DNA of 64,000 nucleotides from Oasisia sp. SBJ-2009 (taxonomy: Eukaryota > Annelida > Polychaeta > Sabellida > Siboglinidae), in contig OZ024861.1 of NCBI GenBank assembly GCA_964017155.1, positions 20,820,213 to 20,884,212 of the forward strand, written 5' to 3'. The notes beneath the pieces were generated by a model. It was not told the DNA's origin. It saw nothing but the letters and a program-made list of their open reading frames with translations, and searched no databases. The position numbers and the translations under genes were made by a program. Below, piece by piece: positions 40,026-52,400 of this stretch (positions are counted from its first letter, which is position 1; each line of letters opens with the position of its first letter).

Positions 40026-43000
40026 GCGCTAAGTAGGTTGGTTGGGTGGATGCGTTAATTAGGAGTGGTTGGATGGATACGTTAAGTAGGAGTGGTTGGA
40101 TGGATGCGATAAGTAGGGGTGTTTTGATGGATGCGTTATGTAGGGTTGGTTGGATGGATGCGTTAAGTAGGGGTGGTTGAATGGATGCATTATGTAGGGG
40201 GGGGGTTGAATGGATGCTTTAAGTACGGGTGTTTGAATTGATGCGTTAAATAGGGGTGGTTGGGGGGATGCGTTATGTAGGGCTGGTTGGATGGACGCGT
40301 TAAGTAGAGGCGAATTGATGGATACGATATGAAGAGGTGGTTGGATGGATTCGATAAGTAGGGCTGCTAGAATAGATGCGTTATGTAGAGGTGGTTGGAT
40401 GAATGCGTTATGTAGGGGTGGTTGAATGGATGCGTTAAATAGGGATGGTTGGATTGATGAGTTATGTAGGGGTGGTTGGATGGATGCGTTAAATAGGGTT
40501 GGTTGGATGGAGGCGCTAAGTAGGAGTGGTTGGATGGATGCACTAAGTAGGAATGGTTGGATGGATACGCTAAGCAGGAGTGGTTGGATGGATGCGTTAA
40601 GTAGGGGTGATTGGATGGATGCGTTAAGTACGGGTGGTTGAATGGATTGGATAAGTAGGGGTGCTTGGATGGATGCGTTAAGTAGGGGTGGTTGAATGGA
40701 TGCGTTAAGTATGGGTGGTTGGATGAATGCGTTATGTAGTGGTGGTTGAATGGATTCGTTATGTAGGGGTGGTTGTTGGATGCTTTAAGTATAGGTGAAT
40801 GGATGGATGCGTTACGTAGGGGTGGTTGGATGGATGCATTAAGTAGAGGAGATTGGATGGATACGTTAAATACGGGTGGTTGGATGGATTCGTTAAGAAG
40901 GGGTGGTTGGATGAATGCGCTAAGTAGGTTGGTTGGGTGGATGCGTTAATTAGGAGTGGTTGGATGGATGCGATAAGTAGGGGTGTTTTGATGGATGCGT
41001 TAAGTAGGGGTGGTTGAATGGATGCGTTATGTAGGGGTGGCTGGATGGATGCGTTAAGTAGGGGTGGTTGAATGGATGCGTTATGTAGGGGTGGTTGGAT
41101 GGATGCTTTAAGTACGGGTGTTTGAATTGAAGCGTTAAATAGCGGTGGTTGGAGGAATACGTTATGTAGGGCTGGTTGGATGGACGCGTTAAGTAGAGGT
41201 GAATGGATGGATACAATATGAAGAGGTGATTGGATGGATTCGTTAAGTAGAGGTGAATGGATGGATGTATTAAGTAGAGGTGATTGGATGGATGCATTAA
41301 GTAGGGGTAGTTGGTTGGATACGTTATGTAGGGGTGGTTGGATGGATGCGTTAAATAGGGGTGATTGGATGGATGCGCTAAGCAGGGGTGGTTGGATGGA
41401 TGCCTTAAGTAGGGGTGATTGGATGGATGCATTAAGTAGGAGTGGTCGGATGGATACGCTAAGTACGAGTGGTGAGATGGATGCGATAAGTAGGGGTGAT
41501 TGGATGGATGCGTTTAGTAGGGGTGGTTGGATGGATACGTTAAGTAGGAGTGGTTGGATGGATGCGTAAAGTAGGGGTGATTGGATGGATGCGCTAAGTA
41601 CGGTTGGTTGAATGGATGGCTAAGTAGGGGTGGTTGGATGGAAGCGTTAAGTAGAGGTGGTTGAATGGATGCGTTATGTGGGGGTGGTTGGATGAATGCG
41701 TTAAGTAAGGGTGGTTGAATGGATGCGTTATGTAGGGGTGGTTGGATTGATGCTTTAAGTAGGAGTTGTTGGATTGATACGATAAGTAGGGTTGGTTGTG
41801 TTTGGATGGATGCGTAAAGAAGGGGTGATTGGATGGATGCATTAAGTAGGGGAGATTGGATGGATACGTCAAATATGGGTGGTTGGATGGATGCGTTAAG
41901 TAGAGGCGAATGGATGGATACGATATGAAGAGGTGGTTGGATGGATGCGTTATGTAGGGGTGGTTGAATGGATGCGTTAATTAGGGATGGTTGGATTGAT
42001 GAGTTATGTAGGGGTGGTTAGATGGATGCGTTAAATAGGGGTGGTTGGATGGAGGCGCTAAGTAGGAGTGGTTGGATGGATGCACTAAGTAGGAATGGTT
42101 GGATGGATACGCTAAGCAGGATTGGTTGGATGGATGCGTTAAGTAGGGGTGATTGGATGGATGCGTTAAGTACGGGTGGTTGAATGGATTGGATAAGTAG
42201 GGGTGCTTGGATGGATGCGTTAAGTAGGGGTGGTTGAATGGATGCGTTAAGTATGGGTGGTTGGATGAATGCGTTATGTAGTGGTGGTTGAATGGATTCG
42301 TTATGTAGGGGTGGTTGTTGGATGCTTTAAGTATAGGTGAATGGATGGATGCGTTACGTAGGGGTGGTTGGATGGATGCATTAAGTTGAGGTAAATGGAT
42401 GGAAGCATTAAGTAGGGGAGGTTGGATGGATAAGTTAAGTAGGGGTGGTTGGATGGATGCGTTAAATAGGGGTGGTTGGATGGATGCGTTAAGTAGGGGT
42501 TATTGGATGGTAGCATTAAGTAGGAGTGGTTGGATTGATACGTTAAGAAGGGGTGATTGAATGGATGCATTAGGTAGGGAAGATTGGATGGATACGTTAA
42601 ATAGGGGTGGTTGGATGGATGCGTTAAGAAGAGGTGATTGGATGGATGCGGTAAGTAGGGGAGATTGGATAGATACGTTAAATAGGGGTGGTTGGGTGAA
42701 TACGCTAAGTATGGGTGGTTGGATGGTTGCGTTAAGTAGGGGTGATTGGATGGATGCATTAAGTAGGAGTGGTTGGATTGATACATTAAGAAGGGGTGAT
42801 TGAATGGATGCATTAGGTAGGAGTGGTTGGATGGATACGTTAAGTACGAGTGGTTGGATGGATGTGTTAAGTAGGGGTGATTGGACGGATGCGTTTAGTA
42901 GGGGTGGTTGGATGGATACGTTAAGTAGGAGTGGTTGGATGGATGCGTTAAGTAGGAGTGGTTGGATGGATACGTTAAGTACGAGTGGTGAGATGGAAGC

Positions 43001-44491
43001 GTTAAGTAGGGGTGATTGGATGGATGCGTTTATTAGGGGTGGTTGGATGGATACGTTAAGAAGGAGTGGTTGGATGGATGCGTTAAGTAGAAGTGGCTGG
43101 ATGCATACGTTAAGTAGGAGTGGTTGGATGGATGCGTTAAGTAGGGGTGATTGGATGGATGCGCTAAGTACGGTTGGTTGAATGGATGGCTAAGTAGGGG
43201 TGGTTGGATGGATGCGTTAAGTAGGGGTGGTTGAATGGATGCGTTATGTGGGGGTGGTTGGAAGAATGCGTTAAGTAGGGGTGGTTGAATGGATGCGTTA
43301 TATAGGGGTGGTTGGAATGATTCTTTAAGTAGGAGTGGTTGGATTGATACGCTAAGTGGGGTTGGTTGTGTTTGGATGGATGCCTAAAGTAGGGGTGATT
43401 GGATGGATGCATTAAGTAGAGGAGATTGGATGGATACGTTAAATACGGGTGGTTGGATGGATTCGTTAAGAAGGGGTGGTTGGATGAATGCGCTAAGTAG
43501 GTTGGTTGCGTGGATGCGTTAATTAGGAGTGGTTGGATGGATGCGATAAGTAGGGGTGTTTTGATGGATGCGTTAAGTAGGGGTGGTTGAATGGATGCGT
43601 TATGTAGGGGTGGCTGGATGGATGCGTTAAGTAGGGGTGGTTGAATGGATGCGTTATGTAGGGGTGGTTGGATGGATGCTTTAAGTACGGGTGTTTGAAT
43701 TGAAGCGTTAAATAGGGATGGTTGGAGGGATACGTTATGTAGGGCTGGTTGGATGGACGCGTTAAGTAAAGGTGAATGGATGGATACAATATGAAGAGGT
43801 GGTTGGATGGATTCGCTAAGTAGAGGTGAATGGATGGATGTATTAAGTCGAGGTGATTGGATGGATGCATTAAGTAGGGGTAGTTGGTTGGATACGTTAT
43901 GTAGGGGTGGTTGGATGGATGCGTTAAATAGGGGTGATTGGATGGATGCGCTAAGCAGGGGTGGTTGGATGGATGCGTTAAGTAGGGGTGATTGGATGGA
44001 TGCATTAAGTAGGAGTGGTTGGATGGATACGCTAAGTACGAGTGGTGAGATGGATACGTTAAGTAGGGGTGATTGGATGGATGCGTTTAGTAGGGGTGGA
44101 TGGATGGATACGTTAAGTAGGAGTGGTTGGATGGATGCGTAAAGTAGGGGTGATTGGATGGATGCGCTAAGTACGGTTGGTTGAATGGATGGCTAAGTAG
44201 GGGTGGTTGGATGGAAGCGTTAAGTAGGGGTGGTTGAATGGATGCGTTATGTGGGGGTGGTTGGATGAATGCGTTAAGTAAGGGTGGTTGAATGGATGCG
44301 TTATGTAGGGGTGGTTGGATTGATGCTTTAAGTAGGAGTGGTTGGATTGATACGATAAATAGGGTTGGTTGTGTTTGGATGGATGCGTAAAGTAGGGTTG
44401 ATTGGATGGATGCATTAAGTAGGGGAGATTGGATGGATACGTTAAATATGGGTTGTTGGATGGATGCGTTAAGAAGGGGTGGTTGGATGAA
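40026..44491 (+). repeat. Higher-order repeat block B2 (4466 bp, no insertion)
   Basis: Near-identical to B1. The site matching the B1 insertion is intact between 43174 and 43175. A third, partial copy begins at 44492 and runs to about 45250 before it diverges. Confidence 0.88.
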
Positions 44492-45957
44492 AGCGCTAAG
44501 TAGGTTGGTTGGGTGGATGCGTTAATTAGGAGTGGTTGGATGGATACGTTAAGTAGGAGTGGTTGGATGGATGCGATAAGTAGGGGTGTTTTGATGGATG
44601 CGTTATGTAGGGTTGGTTGGATGGATGCGTTAAGTAGGGGTGGTTGAATGGATGCGTTATGTAGGGGGGGTTGGATGGATGCTTTAAGTACGGGTGTTTG
44701 AATTGATGCGTTAAATAGGGGTGGTTGGGGGGATGCGTTATGTAGGGCTGGTTGGATGGACGCGTTAAGTAGAGGCGAATGGATGGATACGATATGAAGA
44801 GGTGGTTGGATGGATTCGATAAGTAGGGCTGCTAGAATAGATGCGTTATGTAGAGGTGGTTGAATGGATGCGTTATGTAGGGGTGGTTGAATGGATGCGT
44901 TAATTAGGTATGGTTGGATTGATGAGTTATGTAGGGGTGGTTGGATGGATGCGTTAAATAGGGGTGGTTGGATGGAGGCGCTAAGTAGGAGTGGTTGGAT
45001 GGATGCACTAAGTAGGAATGGTTGGATGGATACGCTAAGCAGGAGTGGATGGATGGATGCGTTAAGTAGGGGTGATTGGATGGATGCTTTAAGTACGGGT
45101 GGTTGAATGGATTGGATGAGTAGGGGTGCTTGGATGGATGCGTTAAGTAGGGGTGTTTGAATGGATGCGTTAAGTATGGGTGGTTGGATGAATGCGTTAT
45201 GTAGTCGTGGTTGAATGGATTCGTTATGTAGGGGTGGTTGTTGCATGCTTTAAGTATAGGTGAATGGATGGATGCGTTACGTAGGGGTGGTTGGATGGAT
45301 GCATTAAGTTGAGGTAAATGGATGGAAGCATTAAGTAGGGGAGGTTGGATGGATAAGTTAAGTAGGGGTGGTAGGATGGATGCGTTAAATAGGGGTGGTT
45401 GGATGGATGCGTTAAGTAGGGGTGATTGGATGGTAGCAAAAAGTAGGAGTGGTTGGATTGATACGTTAAGAAGGGGTGATTGAATGGATGCATTAGGTAG
45501 GGAAGATTGGATGGATACGTTAAATAGGGGTGGTTGCATGGATGCGTTAAGAAGAGGTTATTGGATGGATGTGTTAAGTACGGGAGATTGGATAGATACG
45601 TTAAATAGGCATGGTTGGTTGGATGCGTTAAGAAGGGGTGGTAGGATGAATGCGCTAAGTAGGTTGGTTCGGTGGATGCGTTAATTAGGAGTGATTGGAT
45701 GGATGCGATAAGTAGGGGTATTTTGATGGATGCGTTAAGTAGGGGTGGTTGAATGGATGCGTTATGTAGGGGTGGTTGGATGGATGCGTTAAGTAGGGGT
45801 GGTTGGATGGGTGGCTGGATGGATGCATTAAGCAGGGGACATTGGATGGATACGTTAAATAGGGGTGGTTGGATGGATGCGTTAAGCAGGGGTGGTTGAA
45901 TGGATGCGCTATGTAGGGGTGGTTGGATGGATGCAATAAGTAGGGGGTTGTATGGAT

Positions 45958-46020
45958 GCGTTAATTAGGGGTGGTTGAATGGATGGCATACGCATCCATC
46001 CAACCACCCGTAATTAACGC
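45958..46020. repeat. Fold-back junction of the minisatellite
   Basis: The last forward unit (45958-45985) and the first reverse unit (45993-46020) are 28-nt inverted repeats with two mismatches. They are separated by the 7-nt spacer GCATACG. To the left all units are G-rich on +; to the right all are C-rich on +. This is the exact point of orientation reversal. Confidence 0.92.
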
Positions 46021-47826
46021 ATCCATCCAACTACCCCTATATGTCGCATCCATCCAACCACCCCTAATTAACGCATCCATCCAACCTCCCCTACTTACTG
46101 CTTCCATCCATTCACTTCAACTTAATGCATCCATCCAACCACCCCTAAGTAACGCATCCATCTATTCACCTCTACTTAAAGCATCCAACAACCACAACTA
46201 CGTATCGCATCCATCCAACCACCCCTACATAACGCATCCATCCAATCACCCCTACTTAACGCATCCATCCAACCACTACTGCTTAGCGTACCCGTCCAAC
46301 CACTCCTACTTAACACATCCATCCACCACTCCTACTTAGCCCATCCATCCAACCACCCCTATTTAACGCATCCGCCCAACCACCCCTACATAACTCATCA
46401 ATCCAACCACACTTAATTAACGCATCCATTCAACCACCCCTACATTACGCATCCATCCACCCACCTCTACATAACGCATCTGTTCAACCAGCCCTACCTA
46501 ACGCATCCATACAACCATCCCTACTTAATGCATCCATACAACCACCCCTGTGCAAAGCATCCATCCAACAACCTCTAATTAATGCATCCATCAATTCACC
46601 TCTACTTAGTACATCTATCCATTCAGCTCTACGTATCGAATCCATCCAACCACCTCTTCGTAACGTATCCATCCAACCACCCTTACTAAACGCATCCATC
46701 CAACCACCCCAACATAACGCATCCATCCAACGTCCCCTACTTAATGCTTCCATCCATTCACCTCAACTTAATGCATCCATCCAACCACCTCTACTTAAAG
46801 CATCCAACAACCACCCCTACATAACGAATCCATTCAACCACCACTACGTAACTCATCCATCCAACCACCCTTACTTAACGCATCCATTCAACCACCCCTA
46901 CTTAAGGCATCCATCCAACCACCCCTACTTATACCATCCATTCAACCACCCGTATACTTAACGCATCCATCCAATCACCCCTACTTAACGCATCCATCCA
47001 ACCACTCCTACGTAAAGCATCCGTCCAACCACCTCTACTTAACGCATCCGTCCTAACACCCCTACTTAACGCATCCATCCAACCACCCCTACTTAACGCA
47101 TCCATTCAACCACCCGTACTTAGCGCATCCATCCAATAACCCCTACTTACCGCATCCATCGAAACACTCCTACCGAACGTATCCATCCAACCTCCTCTTC
47201 TTAACGCATCCATCGAACCACCCCTACTTAACGCATCCATCCAACCACCCGTAAGTAACGCATCCATCCAACTACCCCTATATATCGCATCCATCCAACC
47301 ACCCCTACTTAACGCATCCATTCCACCACTCCTACTTAACGCTTCCATTCAACTACCCCTAATTAACGCATCCATACAACTGCCTACTTAATGCAACCAT
47401 CCAGCCACCCCTCCTTAGCGCATCCTTCCTACCACCCCTACCTAACGCATCCATTCAACCACCTCTACTTATCCCATCCATTCAACCACCCGTACTTAGC
47501 GCATCCATCCAATAACCCGTACTTATCGGGTCCATCCAACCACCCGTACTTAACGTATCTATCCAACCACTCCTACTTAATGCACCCATTCAATCACCCC
47601 TTTTTTACGTATCAATCCAACCACTCCTACTTAATGCATCCATCCAATCACCCCTACTTAACTCATCCATCCAACCACCCCTACATAACGCATCAATCCA
47701 ACCACCCTTAATTAACGCATCCATTCAACCACACTTACTTACCGCATCCATCCAACCATCCATCCAACCACCCCTACATAACCCATCCATTCAACCACAT
47801 ATATATAACGCATCGATCCAACCATC
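45993..47826 (-). repeat. 27-bp minisatellite, reverse orientation, left part
   Basis: The same 27-bp unit on the opposite strand (CATCCATCCAACCACCCC core on +). Units here are more varied than in the 35-45 kb blocks, and no kilobase-scale identical copies are obvious. Open frames with HPSNHPYLT or WMDALSRGG periodicity are repeat shadows. Confidence 0.93.
47817..47826 (+). repeat. Left copy of candidate target-site duplication, TCCAACCATC
   Basis: TCCAACCATC immediately precedes the RTE-like element and recurs at 49451-49460, immediately after its tail. Joining the flanks through one copy restores an exact 27-bp satellite unit (AACGCATCGATCCAACCA then TCCCTACAT), as expected for a duplicated target. 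The word also resembles ordinary satellite sequence, so the match alone would be weak evidence. Confidence 0.7.
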
Positions 47827-49450
47827 TGATAGATGGGTTGCATATTTCTGTGAAGTCCTGAACCACCCTCAGCCAGATGAACCCGCCGACCCCCCACCAG
47901 TGACATAAGACCTCAACATCGACACCAGTCCCCCAACAGAAGCGGAAGTTAGAAATGCCATCAAAGCTATGAAGAGTGGAAAAGCCCAAGGCGTAGGCTC
48001 CATCCATGCTGAAATGTTGAAGGCCGACCTCAGTACAGCAATAAGAGTCCTGACTAACTTGTTCGACACCATTTGGGACAAAGTGACTGGGTCAAAGGAC
48101 TCATTATAAAGATCCCTAAGAAACACAACCTCCAAGTGTGTGACAATTGGCGAGGAATCACACTCTTGTCCATCCCCAGCAAAGTCTTCTGTAGAATCCT
48201 TCTTGGAAGAATCGAGACAGCTTTTGACAAGAAGCTGAGGCAAGAACAAGCGGCATTCCGAAAGAGAAGATGGTGCACTGATCAGATCTCTGCATTGAGA
48301 AACATCATAGAGCAGACTCTAGAATGGAACTGCCCACTGTATATCAACTTCATTGATTTCAAAAAGGCCTTTGACAGTATCCACCATGACACTCTGTGGA
48401 AGATCTTAAGATCTTATGGAGTACCTCTAAAGATTGTTTCACTGATAGAGACGTTCTACAACCACTTTGAATGCAGTGTCATCCTCAGTAATACATCCTC
48501 TGAATGGTTCCCAGTGAAATCTAGTGTTAGACAGGGATGTATCCTCTCGCCCATCCTCTTCTTGGTCGTCATCGACTGGGATATGCGGAAAACTACATCA
48601 GATAAACCCAGGGGTATCCAGTGGACTCTCTTTTCCCAGCTAGAAGACCTCGACTTTGCTGATGACCTTCCATTTCTATGAGTAAAGCGTGACCATCTGC
48701 AGTAAAAAAACCGATAGATTAGAGAGATATGCAAAGCAAACTGGGCTTACCATCAATACATCCAAGACACAAGTGATGAGCATCAACACCACACCAACCG
48801 CACCTGTTACCATAAATGGTGAACCACTTGAGTTTGTACAGGACATTACTTACCTGGGTAGTCTCATCAGCAAAGACAATGGAGGCCAAAAAGACATCAC
48901 GGCAAGACTCAGTAAAGCCCGCTGTGCTTTCGCCAAACTGCAGAACATTTGGAAGTCTAACCAGTACACCACCAAAACAAAGATAAGACTTTACAACAGT
49001 AATGTGAAGTCCATCCTACTGTATGGCTCAGAGTGCTGGCGAGTGGTTAAAGGGGACATGGCAAAGATCGACGCGTTCCACAATGCATGTCTCAGAAAGT
49101 TCTGCCGAATATTCTGGCCCAATAAGATCTCCAACGTGGCCCTGTATAAAAAGACGGGCTGCAACAGTGCTGTCCTAGAAATGAAACGCAGACGGCTGAG
49201 ATGGCTAGGACACGTCCTGCGAATGCCCGGAGACAGCATCCCCAAAGTGGCACTCAGATGGACACCACCAGGAAAAAGGAAGCGACGACGGCCAAAGATG
49301 ATGTGGCGACAGACAGTAATGGCCGAGCTGACAGAGATGGGGCTGTCATGGGCAGAGGCTCAGGCTTCAGCCAAGGACAGGACCTTGTGGCGGAAGATTG
49401 TTGTGGTCTTATGTCCCACTGGGGACGAAGAGGATTAAGAAAGTAAGTAA
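47827..49450 (+). mobile_element. 5'-truncated RTE-like non-LTR retrotransposon
   Basis: A 1.6 kb insertion in the reverse-oriented minisatellite. It begins inside the N-terminal part of the reverse transcriptase region, so the 5' UTR and endonuclease domain are missing. That is the usual result of incomplete target-primed reverse transcription. Coding homology runs to a TAA at 49436-49438. Only about 12 bp of AAGAAAGTAAGTAA follow before the satellite resumes. A very short 3' UTR with a simple tandem tail fits RTE-clade elements. A 10-bp direct repeat flanks it. The copy is dead: it has an early stop, two reading-frame changes and further stops. Clade assignment comes from motif style and tail and needs a phylogeny. 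Confidence 0.88.
47828..49438 (+). pseudogene. Reverse transcriptase pseudogene (RTE-like)
   Basis: Three successive frame segments. 47828 to about 48080 reads RWVAYFCEVLN, then a TAA at 47906, then EVRNAIKAMKSGKAQG and AEMLKADL, the usual start of a LINE RT domain. A frame change near 48080 leads into 48073-48681, with DNWRGITLLSIPSKVFCRIL, motif A FIDFKKAFDSI (catalytic Asp in FIDF), motif B SVRQGCILSP and motif C LDFADD (catalytic Asp pair intact). TGA at 48679 and TAA at 48702 follow. A second frame change in a seven-A run (48704-48710) restores the thumb and C-terminal part: KTDRLERYAKQTGL, YLGSLIS, LYGSECW, RRLRWLGHVLRMP, a basic GKRKRRRPK patch and the end LCPTGDEED. In the intact family this enzyme copies element RNA into DNA at a nicked target. 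This copy cannot make a full protein without repair. There is no sign of host use. Confidence 0.9.
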
Positions 49451-49460
49451 TCCAACCATC
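49451..49460 (+). repeat. Right copy of candidate target-site duplication
   Basis: TCCAACCATC directly after the AAGTAAGTAA tail of the RTE-like element; partner of 47817-47826. Confidence 0.7.
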
Positions 49461-52400
49461 CCTACATAACGCATCCTTTCAACCAGCCCTACTTAACGCA
49501 TCCATCCAACCACCCCTACTTAATGCATCCATCCAACCACCACTACATAGCGCATCCATCCAACAACCCCTAATTAATGCATCCATCAATTCACCTCTAC
49601 TTAATATATCCATCTATTCACCTCTACTTAACGAATCCATCCAACCACCTCTTCATAACGTATCCATCCATTCACCTCTACTTAACGCATCCGTCCAACA
49701 ACCCCTACTTAACGCAACTATTCAACCACCCATACTTAACGTATCCAACCAACCACCTCTACTTAAGGCATAAATCCAACCACCCTACTTCACGCATCCA
49801 TCCAATCACCCCTACTTAGCGCATCCATTCAACCACCCCTACGTAACGCATCCATCCAACCACACCTACTTAATGCTTCCATCCATTCACCTCAACTTAA
49901 TGCATCCATCCAACCTCCCCTATATAACGCATCCATCCATCCACCCCTACTTAATTCCTCCATCCATTCACCTCAATTTAATGCATCCATCCAACCACAC
50001 CTACTTAACGCATCCATCCATTCACATCCATCCAACTACCACTACTTAATGGATCCATCCAATCACCTCTACTTAGTACATCCATCCAACCACCCCTACT
50101 TTACGCCTCCATCCAACTACCCCTACATAACGCATCCATCCAACCTCCCCTACTTAATGCTTCCATCCATTCACCTCAACTTAATGCATCCATCCAACCA
50201 CCCCTACGTAACGCATCCATCCTTTCACCTCTACTTAAAGCATCCAACATCCACCCCTACATAACGCATCCATTCAACCACCACTACATAACGCATCCAT
50301 CCAACCACCCCTACATAACGCATCCATTCAACCACCCTACTAAACGCATCCATCCAAACACCCCTACTTATCCAATCCATTCAACCACCCGTACTTAACG
50401 CATCCATCCAATCAACCCTAGTTAACGCATCCATACAACCACTCCTGCTTAGCGTATCCATCCAACCACTCCTACTTAACGCATCCATCAAACCACCCCT
50501 ATTTAACGCATCCATCCAACCACCCCTACATAACTCATCAATCCAACCAACCTTAATTAACGCATCAATTCAACAACCCCTACATAACGCATCCATCCAA
50601 CCACCTCTACATAACGCATCTATTCAACCAGCCCTACTAAACGCATCCATCCAACAATCCCTACTTAATGCATCCATCCAACCACCCCTGTGTAACGCAT
50701 CCATACAACAACCCCTAATTAATGCATCCATCAATTCACCTCTACTTAGTATATCCATCCATTCACCTCTACTTAGCGAATCCATCCAACCACCTCTTCA
50801 TATCGTATCCATCCTTTCACCTCTACTTAACGCATCCATCCAACCAGCCGTATATAACGTATCCCTCCAACCACCCATATTTAACGCATCAATTCAAACA
50901 CCCGTACTTAAAGCATCCATCCAACCACCCCTATATATCGCGTCCATTCAACCACCCATACTTAACGCATCCATCCAAACACCCCTACATAACGCATCCA
51001 TTCAACCACGCCTACTTAAAGCATCCATCAAAACATACATACTTATCGCATCCATCCAACCACTCCTACTTAACGTATCCATCCAACAACTCCTAATTAA
51101 CGTATCTACCCAACCAACCTACTTAGCGCATTCATCCAACCACCCCTTCTTAACGCGTCCATTCAACCACCCATACTTAGCCCATCCATTCAACCAACCG
51201 AACTAAACGCATCCATCCAATCACCCCTATTTAACGCATCCATCCAACCACTCCTACTTAACGTATCCATCGAGCCTCTCCTACTTAACGCATCCATCCA
51301 ACCACTCCTACTTAACGTATCCATCCAACCACCCCTACTAAACGCATTCATCCAATCACCCCTACTTAACGCATCCCACCACTCGTACTTAACGTATCCA
51401 TCCAACCACTCCTACTTAACGCATCCATCCAACCACCCCTACTTAACGCATCCATTCAACCACCCCTACTTAACGTATCCATCGAACCACCCCTTCTTAG
51501 CGCATCCATCCAAACACCCCTACTTAACGCATCCATCCAACCACCCCTAGTTAATGCTTCCATCCATTCACCTCTACTTAATACATCTATCCAACCACCC
51601 ATACCTAACGCATCCATCCAACCTCCCCTACTTAATGCTTCCATCTATTCACCTCAACTTAATGCATCCATCCAACCGCCCCTACTTAGCGCATCCATCC
51701 ATTCACCTCTACTTACAACATCCAACAACCACCCCTACATAACGCATCCATTCAACCACCCCTACTTAACGCATCCATCCAACCACACCTACATAACCCA
51801 TCCATTCAACCACCCCTACTTAGCGCATCCATCCAACCACACCTAATTATCTAATCCATTCAACCACTCCTACTTGGCGTATCCAACCAACCACTTCTAA
51901 TTAGCGCATCCACCCCACCATTCGTACTTACCGTATCCATCCATCCATTCCTACTCAACACATCTATCCAACCACCTTACAAAGCGCACTGATCCAACCA
52001 CCCCTATTTAATGTATCCATCCAATCTCCACTACTTAATGCATCCATCCAGTCACCCCTACTTAACACATCCATCCAACCACCCCTACATAACTCATCCA
52101 TCCAACCTCCCCTACTTAATGCTTCCATCCATTCACCTCAACTTAATGCATCCATCCAACCACCCCTACGTAACGCATCCATCCATTCACCTCTACTTAA
52201 AGCATCCAACATCCACCCCTACATAACGCATCCATTCAACCACCACTACATAACGCATCCATCCAACAACCCCTACATAACCCATCCATTCAACCATCCC
52301 TACTTAGCGCTTCCATCCAACCACCCCTACTTATCTAATCCATCCAACCACTCCTACTTGGCGTATCCATCCAACCACTCCTACTTAGCGCATCCATCCC

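Larger units (their letters stand above)
17842..45985 (+). repeat. 27-bp minisatellite, forward orientation, about 28 kb
   Basis: Roughly a thousand head-to-tail units of 27 bp with core GGATGCGTTAAGTAGGGG followed by TGGTTGGAT. Variants include GATTGG for GGTTGG, GTTAAATAG, GTTATGTAG, GCTAAGTAC and ATTAAGTAG. Because 27 is divisible by 3, the open + frame repeats the nonapeptide WMDALSRGG, and two minus frames repeat HPSNHPYLT and IQPPLLNAS. These frames break wherever a unit is 26 bp or shorter and are not genes. The + strand is extremely G-rich and C-poor. Units are arranged in higher-order blocks, listed separately. The stretch 17842-25400 shows looser higher-order order than 25400-45500. 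Confidence 0.95.

Noticed and set aside
17925..45684. Repeat protein with WMDALSRGG units (or HPSNHPYLT on the other strand)
   Set aside because: The 27-bp unit is divisible by three, so periodic open frames are automatic. They start and stop wherever a unit has an odd length, both strands are open, and unit variants change residues without a codon-position bias visible by eye.
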